Shown here in pieces: positions 33,368-44,744 of a stretch of 64,000 nucleotides of DNA; the first letter of the stretch is position 1, and every line of letters starts with the position of its first letter. Origin of the DNA: Pseudomonas koreensis (GTDB lineage: Bacteria; Pseudomonadota; Gammaproteobacteria; Pseudomonadales; Pseudomonadaceae); contig NZ_JAOEJU010000030.1 of assembly GCF_025447595.1 (NCBI RefSeq), positions 1 through 64,000 on the forward strand, in the 5' to 3' direction. Under the pieces are notes generated by a model. The model did no database searches, had not been told where the DNA came from, and saw only the letters and a program-made list of their open reading frames with translations. Made by a program: the position numbers and the translations under genes.

Positions 33368-34510
33368 ATGCTGATTGTTGCCGACGAAAATATCCCGCTG
33401 CTCGATGCCTTTTTTGCCGGTTTCGGCGAGATCCGCCGGGTACCGGGCCGTTCCATCGACCGGGCCACGGTCGAACAGGCCGATGTATTGCTGGTGCGCT
33501 CGGTGACCAACGTCAACCGCGCACTGCTGGAAGGCAGCAAGGTGCGTTTTGTCGGCACCTGCACCATCGGCACCGATCATCTGGATCTCGAATACTTCAA
33601 CGAGGCTGGTATCACCTGGTCCAGCGCGCCCGGCTGCAACGCCCGGGGCGTGGTCGATTACGTGCTCGGCAGCCTGATGACCCTGGCCGAAATCGAAGGC
33701 GTCGATTTGAGTGAGCGCACTTACGGTGTGATCGGTGCCGGTGAAGTCGGCGGTCGCCTGATCAAGGTTCTGAAAGGTCTGGGCTGGAACGTGAAAGTCT
33801 GCGATCCGCCACGTCAGGCGGCCGAGGGCGGCGACTATGTCAGCCTGGAGCAGATCATCGCGCAGTGCGACGTGATCAGCCTGCACACCCCGCTGACCCG
33901 CAACGGTGATGGCGCGACCTGGCATTTGTTCGACGAGCAGCGTTTGCAGCAGCTCAAGCCCGGTGCCTGGCTGATCAACGCAGCTCGCGGTCCGGTGGTG
34001 GATAACACCGCGTTGCGCGAAGTGCTGCTGGAGCGTGAAGACCTGCAAGCGGTGCTCGATGTCTGGGAGGCGGAACCGCAAGTTGATGTGGCGCTGGCCG
34101 AACTTTGCGTACTGGCAACGCCGCACATTGCGGGTTATAGCCTCGATGGCAAGCAGCGCGGAACGGCGCAGATCTATCAGGCTTACTGCGATTTCATCGG
34201 GCAACCGGCCAGCATTCAGCTTTGCGATCTGTTGCCGGCACCGTGGTTGTCGGAAGTTTCCCTGCATGCCGACAGCGATCCTGCCTGGGCACTGGCGATG
34301 TTGTGCCGCGGCGTGTTCGACCCGCGCCGGGACGATGCGGATTTTCGTCGCACCTTGCTGGGTAGCGTCGGTGAGCAGCGTGCATCGTTCGATGTGTTGC
34401 GCAAGCAGTATCCGGTACGTCGCGAGATTGAAGGACTGAAAGTAAGAATAGAGGGGGATTCACCAGCCTTGCGGCAGATTGTGTCGGCGTTGGGTGCGGT
34501 GGCCGTTTAA
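33368..34510 (+). CDS. pdxB: Erythronate-4-phosphate dehydrogenase
   Basis: This 380-aa NAD-dependent dehydrogenase carries out the second step of the DXP-dependent pyridoxal-phosphate pathway. A D-isomer-specific dehydrogenase core has the Rossmann motif YGVIGAGEVGGRLIKVL near residue 117, the catalytic Arg segment LINAARGPVVDN, Glu in VLDVWEAEP and His in ATPHIAGYS. The PdxB-specific C-terminal dimerisation domain follows, which separates it from other hydroxyacid dehydrogenases. ATG 33368 has AAGGAG upstream. Confidence 0.95.
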   Translation: MLIVADENIPLLDAFFAGFGEIRRVPGRSIDRATVEQADVLLVRSVTNVNRALLEGSKVRFVGTCTIGTDHLDLEYFNEAGITWSSAPGCNARGVVDYVLGSLMTLAEIEGVDLSERTYGVIGAGEVGGRLIKVLKGLGWNVKVCDPPRQAAEGGDYVSLEQIIAQCDVISLHTPLTRNGDGATWHLFDEQRLQQLKPGAWLINAARGPVVDNTALREVLLEREDLQAVLDVWEAEPQVDVALAELCVLATPHIAGYSLDGKQRGTAQIYQAYCDFIGQPASIQLCDLLPAPWLSEVSLHADSDPAWALAMLCRGVFDPRRDDADFRRTLLGSVGEQRASFDVLRKQYPVRREIEGLKVRIEGDSPALRQIVSALGAVAV

Positions 34511-34520
34511 ATATCGGACA

Positions 34521-34548
34521 GAAAAAACCCGGCCTGCAGGGGCCGGGT
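34521..34548 (-). terminator. Terminator after the PA1571-family gene
   Basis: ACCCGGCC-TGCA-GGGCCGGGT-type stem; the A-run at 34522-34527 becomes the T-tract on the minus strand. The hairpin may also stop pdxB transcripts. Confidence 0.7.
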
Positions 34549-34567
34549 CAGGAAGACGGTGGCGATA

Positions 34568-34747
34568 TCACTTTTGTTCGGCAGGCTTGACCAATCGCTT
34601 CTCCAGTTCGCGGCAGGCATCCTGGATCATGTCTTCGGTGATCTCGATTTCACGCCCGTTTTCGTCGATGATCGAGCAACCCAGAGGTTGGCCGGGCTTG
34701 GTGCGGATCACTTCAATCTTGTCATCGCTGCTGTTTTGCAAGGACAT
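34568..34747 (-). CDS. PA1571-family small protein
   Basis: This 59-aa acidic protein (MSLQNSSDDKIEVIRTKPGQ...) resembles the Pseudomonas-specific PA1571 family as I recall it; its function is unknown. It has no signal peptide or membrane segment, and the C-terminal half (ITEDMIQDACRELEKRLVKP) should form an amphipathic helix. ATG 34747 has AGGAG eight bases upstream, so the five extra upstream codons are unlikely. Confidence 0.72.
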   Translation of the reverse strand: MSLQNSSDDKIEVIRTKPGQPLGCSIIDENGREIEITEDMIQDACRELEKRLVKPAEQK

Positions 34748-35006
34748 GGCCTGTCTCCTCATCAGGTTGTGTGCCTAAGATAAAACCGTCAGGTGACCAG
34801 GCTGTGACAACTCCCTGCGGTCGGTCCGGAACGGCATCTCCACTCAAACAGAAATGACCGTCTGTCTCAACCCGGACCTTAGACCAATAGCATCTAGGGG
34901 GTAGTCTTGCCGGTCATAATTAACCTGACTCATTGTGATTTGCAGAGTTCCACCCCATTTGAGTGTGTAGGCTGGCCCTATCCATCAGCACACGACGTGA
35001 ACCTGA

Positions 35007-36800
35007 ATGATCCCGATGCTTTCCTCGCGCCACCGCCGGGCCTTGCGCCTGACCAGTCATTTCCTTGCCCCTTATCGCTGGCCGGCCTTCGGCGCACTGC
35101 TTGCGCTGATCGTCACGGCGGGCATCACCCTGTCGATGGGGCAGGGTATCAAGCTGCTGGTCGATCAAGGGTTCATGACCCAGTCGCCGCACCTGCTCAA
35201 CCAATCCATCGGCCTGTTCATGCTTCTGGTGTTCGGCTTGGCGGTCGGCACCTTTGCGCGGTTTTATCTGGTGTCCTGGATTGGCGAACGAGTGGTGGCA
35301 GACATTCGCCGGCAGGTGTTCAACCATCTGGTGTACCTGCATCCCGGGTTCTACGAGGACAATCGCAGTTCGGAAATCCAGTCGCGGCTGACCGCTGACA
35401 CCACGCTGCTGCAATCGGTGATCGGCTCGTCGCTGTCGCTGTTCCTGCGTAACCTGCTGATGGTCATTGGCGGTGTGGTGCTGCTGTTCATTACCAACCC
35501 CAAGCTCACCAGCATCGTGGTGATCGCACTGCCGTTGGTGATTGCGCCGATCCTGATTTTTGGCCGCCGCGTGCGCAACCTCTCCCGGCTGAGCCAGGAC
35601 CGGATCGCCGACATTGGCAGCTACGTCTCGGAAACCCTTGGCCAGATCAAAACCGTGCAGGCCTACAACCATCAGGTGCAGGACGAACAGCGTTTCGCCA
35701 GCACCGTCGAGCAGGCGTTCGAGACTGCGCGCAAACGGATTTTCCAGCGGGCCTGGCTGATCACCCTGGTGATCGTGCTGGTGCTCGGCGCCGTCGCGGT
35801 GATGTTGTGGGTCGGCGGCATGGACGTGATTGCAGGTCGGATTTCTGCGGGTGAACTGGCGGCGTTCGTGTTCTACAGCCTGATCGTTGGCAGTGCGTTT
35901 GGCACGTTGAGTGAAGTCATCGGTGAATTGCAGCGAGCGGCTGGCGCCGCCGAGCGCATTGCCGAATTGCTGCGTTCGGAGAACATCATTCAGCCACCGA
36001 CCACCGGACTAGTGACGCTGCCGGAGCGAGTCAAAGGCGAGCTGGAATTGCAGGATGTGCGTTTTTCCTACCCTTCGCGTCCCGAAAGCCTTGCTGTCGA
36101 TGGCTTGAGTCTGACGATCAACGCCGGCGAAACCCTCGCGCTTGTCGGCCCGTCCGGCGCGGGCAAGTCCACCGTGTATGACTTGTTGCTGCGTTTCTAC
36201 GATCCCCGGGAAGGACAGATCCTGATCGACGGCGTGCCGCTGACCAGCCTTGATCCTCTGGATCTGCGTCGCTGCTTCGCGCTGGTCTCGCAAACCCCGG
36301 CGCTGTTTTTCGGCAGTGTCGAAGAGAACATTCGCTACGGCTGCCCGACCGCCACGCTGGAGCAGGTGCGGGAAGCCGCGAAAATCGCTCACGCCCACGA
36401 CTTCATCGAACAGATGCCCGACGGTTACCAGACCCACCTGGGCGACGGCGGCCTCGGCCTGTCTGGTGGACAACGCCAGCGTCTGGCCATCGCCCGGGCG
36501 CTGCTGGTCGACGCGCCGATCCTGCTGCTCGACGAAGCCACCAGCGCCCTCGATGCCCAGAGCGAACATCTGATCCAGCAGGCCCTGCCGAGCCTGATGC
36601 AAAACCGCACAACACTGGTCATCGCCCATCGCCTGGCCACGGTGAAAAACGCCGACCGGATCGCGGTGATGGATCAGGGCAAACTGGTTGCGATCGGCAC
36701 GCATCAGGAGTTGATCGCCAGCAATCCTCTGTATGCGCGGTTGGCGGCGTTGCAGTTCAGTGATGGTCATCAGGCTTCGACCGACCAAGTAACCGACTAA
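35007..36800 (+). CDS. MsbA-like ABC transporter (ATP-binding/permease fusion)
   Basis: This 597-aa half-transporter of the ABCB type has a six-helix membrane domain (about residues 20-310), then a nucleotide-binding domain with Walker A GPSGAGKST, signature LSGGQRQRLAIARA and Walker B PILLLDEATSALD. It probably exports a lipid or hydrophobic compound. It is paralogous to, but not very close to, QhpF at 13191. The start could be ATG 35007 or ATG 35016. The stop codon falls inside a 12-bp tandem repeat. Confidence 0.87.
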   Translation: MIPMLSSRHRRALRLTSHFLAPYRWPAFGALLALIVTAGITLSMGQGIKLLVDQGFMTQSPHLLNQSIGLFMLLVFGLAVGTFARFYLVSWIGERVVADIRRQVFNHLVYLHPGFYEDNRSSEIQSRLTADTTLLQSVIGSSLSLFLRNLLMVIGGVVLLFITNPKLTSIVVIALPLVIAPILIFGRRVRNLSRLSQDRIADIGSYVSETLGQIKTVQAYNHQVQDEQRFASTVEQAFETARKRIFQRAWLITLVIVLVLGAVAVMLWVGGMDVIAGRISAGELAAFVFYSLIVGSAFGTLSEVIGELQRAAGAAERIAELLRSENIIQPPTTGLVTLPERVKGELELQDVRFSYPSRPESLAVDGLSLTINAGETLALVGPSGAGKSTVYDLLLRFYDPREGQILIDGVPLTSLDPLDLRRCFALVSQTPALFFGSVEENIRYGCPTATLEQVREAAKIAHAHDFIEQMPDGYQTHLGDGGLGLSGGQRQRLAIARALLVDAPILLLDEATSALDAQSEHLIQQALPSLMQNRTTLVIAHRLATVKNADRIAVMDQGKLVAIGTHQELIASNPLYARLAALQFSDGHQASTDQVTD

Positions 36801-36828
36801 GTAACCGACCATGTAACCGACCCAGTAG
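36781..36828 (+). repeat. 12-bp tandem repeat (four units) over the 3' end of the ABC gene
   Basis: Four adjacent units read CCGACCAAGTAA, CCGACTAAGTAA, CCGACCATGTAA and CCGACCCAGTAG. The period is a multiple of three. The first unit encodes part of TDQVTD, and the stop codon TAA is created in the second unit where CAA became TAA. Confidence 0.85.
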
Positions 36829-36836
36829 AACGCCAT

Positions 36837-36875
36837 AAAAAATGCCCGCATCTCTCGATGCGGGCATTTTTGTTT
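36837..36875. terminator. Bidirectional terminator between the ABC gene and slt
   Basis: AAAAATGCCCGCATC and GATGCGGGCATTTTT form a long perfect stem with a short TCTC loop, with A-run and T-run on the two sides, between convergent genes. Confidence 0.9.
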
Positions 36876-36905
36876 ACGTCGATCTATCGGCGAAACACGC
36901 CCCGA

Positions 36906-38834
36906 TCACTGATCGTCGAAATACCGCTCATGCCAATCCACCAGCGGTTGCGGCGAGTTGAGTTTCTGGCCGTAGATCACCGAGTAGGACAGCACGTTCT
37001 GCACGTACTGGCGGGTTTCGTCGAACGGGATGCTTTCCACCCACACGTCGAAGCTCAGGTGATCGGCGCCGCGCAGCCACTGGCGCACGCGGCCGGGGCC
37101 GGCGTTGTAGGCGGCGGAGGCGAGCACGCGGTTGCCGTTGAACTGGCTGTGTACCTGGCTCAGGTAAGCGGCGCCGAGCTGGATGTTTTTATCCGGATCG
37201 AGCACCTGCTGCGGCGAGGCCAATGGAATGCTGAACTTGCGCGCGGTTTCCTTGGCGGTGCCGGGCATCAGTTGCATCAGGCCGCTGGCGCCGACGCTGG
37301 AACGGGCGTCGTCCATGAACGCACTTTCCTGACGGGTGATGGCGAACACCCAGCTCGAATGCAGGCCGCGCACCTTGGCTTCGCGCACCAGAGTGTCGCG
37401 GTGGGCCATCGGGAAGCGGATGTCCAGATCATCCCAGTACTGTGCCTGGCTGATGGTGCGGATGGCCGGGAAATACCATTTCAGGTCGTAGGCCAGTTTC
37501 GCTTGGGCGACCATTTCGTCGCGGCTGAAATGCCGGCTGACGTGATACCACTCGCGGCGACCGTCGACGATCTGCCCACGGGCGTGGAACTCCAGCGCGC
37601 GACGCACGCCGGGAGTGTTGCGCACCTTGTTGATCAGCGCCTGACTGAGCACCAGCGGCTTGTTGTTCAGCGAATACGGCGATTGCGAGCGGTCGGCGGC
37701 GAGGAAACCGTAGAAATCCCGTTCCCGCGACAGATTCTTGTACAGCGTCTGCGCTTCCGGGTTCTGCGGTTGCGCCAGTTCCAGACTGCGGGCCTGCCAG
37801 TAGCGCCAGCGGTTGGTGGTGGCCAGATCCTGCGGCAGACGGCGGGTCAGTTGGTAGGCGTCGTCCCAGCGCGCCAGTCGCAACAGCAGACGCAGGCGCC
37901 ATTCGGACACGGTGTTGTCGCGCAGTTCCGGGTCGTACTTGGTCATCACGTCCAGCGCGCGGCTGTCGAAGCGGCGGGCCAGGGTCAGGCCGATTTCCCG
38001 GGCGATCGCGACTTTTTCATCGCGGGAGAAATGCATGCTGCTGGCATAGCCGTCGAGCAGGGCCATGGCCTTGTCCGGATCCTGGCGCGCGAGGCGGCGC
38101 AGACCGAGGCTGACCACGTCGGACATCGGTTCATCGGCCGGCGTGAAGCGCGACGGCTGGTTGAGCAGTTCCGGTTTTTGCGCCACGTCCACCAGCAGGC
38201 GACCGCGCGGGGCGAGGGTAGTCAGGCCGTTGACCAGGCTGTTGGCCAGTGGATAGTTGCGGTGCTGGGCGGCGAGTTTGGCGCGTTCCCAGCGTTTCTG
38301 TTCGGTCAACTGACCCTCTGCGGCCCACATGCCGAACAGCGCGTCACAGGCGGCGGGCTGGGATTTGCCGGTCAGCCACAGCTTCTCGGCGTTGGCGTAG
38401 CCCTCGGCCTTCTTGTTGTGGCTGATCTGGTACTGCGCGTTCAGACAGTCGAGTTCGGTGAAATTCAGCTTGGGGTCGTAATACTTGACGAATGTCGCCC
38501 AGTCGCCGCGATCGGCCAGCCAGCGCAGCCAACGCAACTTCATCCAGTTGGCCTGGGGCAGGTCACCGTGTTCGGCGAGGAATTTTTCGATCTCCGCGTT
38601 GCTGGCGGTTTTCAGCCGGGCGGTCAGCTCGTCATAAGCCAGGTACGGCTCCAGCGGATAGTCGGCCAAGGCCTGGCTGTAACGGAAATACGGGCCGCTA
38701 TCGCCCTTGGCCAGGGCGCGCTTGGCTTCATCGTAATACTGGCGTTGGGTGGACAGGTCCACCGCCTGGGCGGATTGAACGGCAGCGGCGGAAAGCAGCA
38801 AACATGACAAAACACTGAAGAGGCGACTGCGCAT
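36906..38834 (-). CDS. slt: Soluble lytic murein transglycosylase
   Basis: This 642-aa periplasmic enzyme cleaves peptidoglycan to 1,6-anhydromuropeptides. A signal peptide of about 24 residues ends QSAQA before VDLSTQ. A long alpha-helical superhelix (U and L domains) follows, and the C-terminal SLT domain holds the catalytic Glu in VFAITRQESAFMDDARSSVG, then GLMQLMPGTAKETA and YNAGPGRVRQW. Length and layout match E. coli Slt70. I chose ATG 38834 because it leaves a normal signal peptide; an ATG eight codons earlier is possible. Confidence 0.94.
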   Translation of the reverse strand: MRSRLFSVLSCLLLSAAAVQSAQAVDLSTQRQYYDEAKRALAKGDSGPYFRYSQALADYPLEPYLAYDELTARLKTASNAEIEKFLAEHGDLPQANWMKLRWLRWLADRGDWATFVKYYDPKLNFTELDCLNAQYQISHNKKAEGYANAEKLWLTGKSQPAACDALFGMWAAEGQLTEQKRWERAKLAAQHRNYPLANSLVNGLTTLAPRGRLLVDVAQKPELLNQPSRFTPADEPMSDVVSLGLRRLARQDPDKAMALLDGYASSMHFSRDEKVAIAREIGLTLARRFDSRALDVMTKYDPELRDNTVSEWRLRLLLRLARWDDAYQLTRRLPQDLATTNRWRYWQARSLELAQPQNPEAQTLYKNLSRERDFYGFLAADRSQSPYSLNNKPLVLSQALINKVRNTPGVRRALEFHARGQIVDGRREWYHVSRHFSRDEMVAQAKLAYDLKWYFPAIRTISQAQYWDDLDIRFPMAHRDTLVREAKVRGLHSSWVFAITRQESAFMDDARSSVGASGLMQLMPGTAKETARKFSIPLASPQQVLDPDKNIQLGAAYLSQVHSQFNGNRVLASAAYNAGPGRVRQWLRGADHLSFDVWVESIPFDETRQYVQNVLSYSVIYGQKLNSPQPLVDWHERYFDDQ

Positions 38835-39049
38835 GAGACATCCGGGCAGAGAAATCATGACAAGTGCCGGCCCAAAACCCGCACTGAATTGTCTGTAGCT
38901 TAGCCTTTTGCCAGCAGGGGGCGAAAGCTTTGCCGGCCTTGCAGCACAAGTTCGCAACAATTGTTGTGCAGAGTGCGTCAGCGGCGAAATTGCCGGCCTG
39001 CTCGGGCCCCGATTCAGGTAGAATGCGCGCCCGGTTTTTGGAGAAGCTC

Positions 39050-40972
<1,923 letters not shown>

Positions 40973-40987
40973 TTGTTTCAAGGCATG

Positions 40988-41026
40988 AAAAAGCCCGGCG
41001 TCCAGTGATGGACGCCGGGCTTTTTT
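40988..41026. terminator. Bidirectional terminator between uup and the stress protein gene
   Basis: AAAAAGCCCGGCGTCCA and TGGACGCCGGGCTTTTT make a 17-bp stem with a GTGA-type loop between convergent genes. Confidence 0.92.
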
Positions 41027-41048
41027 AGCTTTTCATAAGAGAGTTGGA

Positions 41049-41486
41049 TCAGCGTTTGACCAGATGCACCGCCAGCACATCGCACGGTGCGCCGTGCAGC
41101 ACGTCATTGGCGGTCGAGCCCAGCAACAGTGCCAGGCCATGCCGGCCATGGCTGCCGACCACGATCAGGTCGCATTCCTGTTCCTTGGCGAAATGGTGGA
41201 TTTCCTGACGCGGCTGGCCGTAGGTCAGGTGGCAGTTGGCGCCTTCGAGCTCGGTGTACTTGTGCTTCAGGCGTTCCAGGCGTTCCTTGGCCTGATCGAA
41301 CTGCTGTTGTTGCAGTTGTGACAGATCCATCGGCACGTCGCCGCCGAAGGCCATGGCCATCGGTTCGACGATATGCACCAGCGACAGCTTGGCGCCATTG
41401 CTCACCGACAGCTCTCGGGCGCGGTGGATCACAGGGTCGCACTCTTCGGTCAGATCTACGGCGACCAGGATATGGTGGTAGGGCAT
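41049..41486 (-). CDS. Universal stress protein (UspA family)
   Basis: This 145-aa cytoplasmic Usp protein has the N-terminal strand YHHILVAVDLTEECDPVIHRA and the C-terminal nucleotide-binding motif DLIVVGSHGRHGLALLLGST, close to the G-2x-G-9x-G(S/T) pattern, so it may bind ATP. ATG 41486 has GAGG-type sequence upstream and gives the usual MxYxHIL start; the frame extends eight codons further. It is divergent from the small membrane-anchored gene at 41590. Confidence 0.92.
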   Translation of the reverse strand: MPYHHILVAVDLTEECDPVIHRARELSVSNGAKLSLVHIVEPMAMAFGGDVPMDLSQLQQQQFDQAKERLERLKHKYTELEGANCHLTYGQPRQEIHHFAKEQECDLIVVGSHGRHGLALLLGSTANDVLHGAPCDVLAVHLVKR

Positions 41487-41589
41487 GAGGTGCTCCTCGT
41501 GAGGGATCAATATTGTTAAGTATGGCTGGTTTCAAGCGCATTGGTTCCAAAGTGACGCAATGGGCTCATCAAGATTCGGGAGTAGAGAT

Positions 41590-42027
41590 ATGACGGTCTG
41601 GCTGGTGGTGTCAATCCTGCTGGTGGTGTTGAGTCCCCTGGCGTGGTTGCGTCCGTCCCGTGTACAGAGTGGCCGGATAGCCTTGCGCACCGAGGCCCGG
41701 CGCATCGGGCTGGCCATGCAACTGGCGCCCCAGGAGTGGCCGCACTGGCTGAGCCAGGAGCCGCCAAACCCGTGCGCGCAATACCATCGGCCACGCCGGG
41801 GCAAGCAGCCGGCGTGCTGGACGTATTGGCAGAAATCCCCGGGTGTTTGGGTGAATCAGTGGCAGGAAGTCTGTGAGGATCCACTGCTGCTGAATCATTT
41901 CGAAAAATTGCCGGGCAATGTTTTCAAGGTTGAGGCCGACAAGCAGATGATCGCCCTCTATTGGGGCGAGAAGGGTGATGCGTCGGTTTTGCTGGAGATT
42001 GATGCCACGCTGAAAGCGCTGGCATGA
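41590..42027 (+). CDS. Conserved membrane-anchored protein of unknown function
   Basis: This 145-aa protein has one N-terminal transmembrane helix (MTVWLVVSILLVVLSPLAWL) and a soluble rest rich in Trp and Pro (EWPHWLSQEPPNP, CWTYWQKSPGVWVNQW). I do not recognise a domain. Position next to fadBA and the stress protein gene is conserved in P. aeruginosa as far as I recall. ATG 41590 places the helix at the very start; no strong ribosome site is seen. Confidence 0.75.
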   Translation: MTVWLVVSILLVVLSPLAWLRPSRVQSGRIALRTEARRIGLAMQLAPQEWPHWLSQEPPNPCAQYHRPRRGKQPACWTYWQKSPGVWVNQWQEVCEDPLLLNHFEKLPGNVFKVEADKQMIALYWGEKGDASVLLEIDATLKALA

Positions 42028-42567
42028 CTTGCGGACTTTTCGCGCTGCAACGGTGCGAAACGTCCGGCAGACGTGCAATAAAAAGCCCGACATGATTCAT
42101 CGGGCGGGGTTGGCCAGGCAGGCCGGAAATTCTTTTTGACTTTGAACCGGAGTCATCCGGTCAGCAAATCTGCGCCTGTTTTCCTTCGTAGTCCAGCCAG
42201 CGTAGCCTGTTAAACAAGGCTTGCGGTGAATTAGGGCGACTTTTCTAACTATTAATCTTATGAATGCCCTCACATGCAAGCGTGTGTGGCCGGGCTGCGT
42301 CCTACAGAAATGACCGCAAAGTCGCATTTCAACCCGCATTTAGGGCGATTGACAATTGTCGGAAATTCCGTGAAGGTGGCGTACCCAAATCAAACGGGCG
42401 TATGAATTGAGCGTTTGTATTGCAGACTGCTCCTACAGAATCCCGACTATCGCGTTGGCGGGTGTGCCGGGTGGATGGGTGTCAGCATCGACGAAAAAGC
42501 GTCCTGCCGAGCCATTTGCCTGCGTCCGACGTGTACTGTTCAGCTTCCATATCGTGGAGATCAGTTG
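42028..42567 (+). promoter_or_regulatory. Gene-free leader of fadBA
   Basis: No convincing gene is seen in this 540-bp stretch; an 80-codon minus-strand frame at 42097-42339 looks spurious. It holds a small hairpin (GCCCGA...TCGGGC, 42085-42105), a TTGACAATTGTC palindrome overlapping a possible -35 box (42352-42363), and half-sites CAAACG (42391) and CGTTTG (42412) in inverted order. Fatty-acid control by PsrA would be expected here from P. aeruginosa, but no box with the usual 4-bp spacer is present. Confidence 0.4.
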
Positions 42568-44715
42568 ATGATTTACGAAGGTAAAGCCATCACGGTTAAA
42601 GCTCTTGAAAGTGGCATCGTCGAATTGAAATTCGACCTCAAGGGTGAGTCCGTCAACAAGTTCAACCGTCTTACCCTGAACGAACTGCGTCAGGCCGTAG
42701 ACACCATCAAGGCAGATGCTTCGATCAAGGGCGTGATCGTCAGCAGTGGCAAGGACGTGTTCATCGTCGGCGCCGACATCACCGAATTTGTCGACAACTT
42801 CAAGCTGCCGGATGCCGAGCTGGTTGCTGGCAATCTCGAAGCCAACAAGATCTTCAGCGATTTCGAAGACCTCAACGTTCCGACCGTCGCCGCGATCAAT
42901 GGCATAGCCCTGGGTGGCGGCCTGGAAATGTGCCTGGCAGCGGACTACCGCGTCATGTCGACCAAGGCCAAGATCGGTCTGCCGGAAGTCAAACTGGGCA
43001 TTTACCCGGGCTTCGGCGGTACCGTGCGTCTGCCGCGTCTGATCGGTGCCGACAACGCCATCGAGTGGATTGCCGCCGGCAAGGAAAACCGTCCTGAAGA
43101 CGCGCTGAAAGTCGGCGCCGTCGATGCCGTGGTTGCCCCTGAAAAACTGCAGGATGCCGCCCTTGAACTGATCAAACGCGCCGTCTCCGGCGAGTTCGAC
43201 TACAAGGCCAAGCGCCAGCCGAAGCTGGAAAAGCTCAAGCTGAACGCCATTGAGCAAATGATGGCTTTCGAAACCGCCAAAGGTTTCGTGGCTGGCCAGG
43301 CTGGCCCGAACTACCCGGCCCCGGTCGAAGCGATCAAGACCATCCAGAAAGCCGCGAACTTCGGTCGTGACAAGGCGCTGGAAGTCGAAGCCGCAGGTTT
43401 CGTGAAACTGGCCAAGACCTCTGCCGCGCAGAGCTTGATCGGTCTGTTCCTGAACGATCAGGAACTGAAGAAAAAGGCCAAGGCCTACGACGAAATCGCC
43501 AAAGACGTGAAGCAGGCTGCCGTACTGGGTGCCGGCATCATGGGTGGCGGTATCGCCTATCAGTCGGCTTCCAAAGGTACGCCGATCCTGATGAAAGACA
43601 TCAACGAGCACGGCATCGAGCAAGGTCTGGCTGAAGCCGCCAAGCTGCTGGTCGGTCGCGTTGATAAAGGCCGCATGACCGCCGCGAAAATGGCTGAAGT
43701 GCTCAACGGCATTCGTCCGACCCTGTCCTACGGTGATTTCGGTCACGTCGACCTGGTCGTTGAAGCCGTGGTCGAGAACCCGAAGGTCAAGCAAGCCGTT
43801 CTGGCGGAAGTCGAAGACAAGGTTAAAGAGGACACCATCCTCGCGTCCAACACCTCGACCATTTCCATCAGCCTGCTGGCCAAGGCCCTCAAGCGTCCGG
43901 AAAACTTCGTCGGCATGCACTTCTTCAACCCGGTGCACATGATGCCGCTGGTGGAAGTGATCCGTGGCGAGAAGTCCAGCGAGCTGGCGATTGCCACCAC
44001 CGTTGCCTACGCCAAGAAAATGGGCAAGAACCCGATCGTCGTCAACGACTGCCCGGGCTTCCTGGTCAACCGCGTACTGTTCCCGTACTTCGGCGGTTTC
44101 GCCAAGCTGGTCAGCGCTGGTGTGGACTTCGTCCGTATCGACAAGATCATGGAGAAATTCGGCTGGCCGATGGGCCCGGCATACCTGATGGACGTGGTCG
44201 GTATCGACACCGGCCACCACGGTCGTGACGTAATGGCCGAAGGCTTCCCGGACCGTATGAAGGACGACCGTCGTTCGGCCATCGACGTGCTTTACGAAGC
44301 CAAGCGTCTGGGTCAGAAGAACGGCAAGGGCTTCTATGCCTACGAGGCCGACAAGAAAGGCAAGCAGAAGAAAGTCGCCGACCCGTCGGTACTGGAAGTG
44401 CTCAAGCCGATCGTCTACGAGCAGCGCGAAGTCACTGACGAAGACATCATCAACTGGATGATGATCCCGCTGTGCCTGGAAACCGTGCGTTGCCTGGAAG
44501 ACGGCATCGTCGAAACCGCCGCCGAAGCCGACATGGGTCTGGTCTACGGTATTGGTTTCCCTCCATTCCGTGGCGGTGCGCTGCGCTACATCGACTCGAT
44601 CGGTGTTGCCGAGTTCGTTGCCCTGGCCGACCAGTACGCTGATTTGGGCGCGCTGTACCACCCGACCGCGAAGCTGCGCGAAATGGCCAAGAACGGCCAG
44701 AGCTTCTTCGGTTAA
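42568..44715 (+). CDS. fadB: Fatty acid oxidation complex, alpha subunit
   Basis: This 715-aa multifunctional beta-oxidation protein, the same length as E. coli FadB, has the enoyl-CoA hydratase/isomerase half with GGGLEMCLAADYRVMS and GLPEVKLGIYPGFGGTVRLP. It also has the L-3-hydroxyacyl-CoA dehydrogenase half with the NAD motif AVLGAGIMGGGIAYQSASKG and the catalytic HFFNPVHMMPLVEV. It works in a heterotetramer with FadA, encoded 29 bases downstream. ATG 42568 has GGAGA upstream; the longer open frame runs through the leader. Confidence 0.97.
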   Translation: MIYEGKAITVKALESGIVELKFDLKGESVNKFNRLTLNELRQAVDTIKADASIKGVIVSSGKDVFIVGADITEFVDNFKLPDAELVAGNLEANKIFSDFEDLNVPTVAAINGIALGGGLEMCLAADYRVMSTKAKIGLPEVKLGIYPGFGGTVRLPRLIGADNAIEWIAAGKENRPEDALKVGAVDAVVAPEKLQDAALELIKRAVSGEFDYKAKRQPKLEKLKLNAIEQMMAFETAKGFVAGQAGPNYPAPVEAIKTIQKAANFGRDKALEVEAAGFVKLAKTSAAQSLIGLFLNDQELKKKAKAYDEIAKDVKQAAVLGAGIMGGGIAYQSASKGTPILMKDINEHGIEQGLAEAAKLLVGRVDKGRMTAAKMAEVLNGIRPTLSYGDFGHVDLVVEAVVENPKVKQAVLAEVEDKVKEDTILASNTSTISISLLAKALKRPENFVGMHFFNPVHMMPLVEVIRGEKSSELAIATTVAYAKKMGKNPIVVNDCPGFLVNRVLFPYFGGFAKLVSAGVDFVRIDKIMEKFGWPMGPAYLMDVVGIDTGHHGRDVMAEGFPDRMKDDRRSAIDVLYEAKRLGQKNGKGFYAYEADKKGKQKKVADPSVLEVLKPIVYEQREVTDEDIINWMMIPLCLETVRCLEDGIVETAAEADMGLVYGIGFPPFRGGALRYIDSIGVAEFVALADQYADLGALYHPTAKLREMAKNGQSFFG

Positions 44716-44744
44716 GCGCCCCCAACTAGAGTGAGAGTGAACTT

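Noticed and set aside
42085..42105. Hairpin GCCCGA...TCGGGC after the 41590 gene as its terminator
   Set aside because: The stem is short and no T-run follows on the coding strand; the A-run is on the wrong side.
42097..42339. 80-codon minus-strand reading frame upstream of fadB
   Set aside because: No ribosome site, arginine-rich composition typical of shadow frames, and it lies in the regulatory leader of fadBA.
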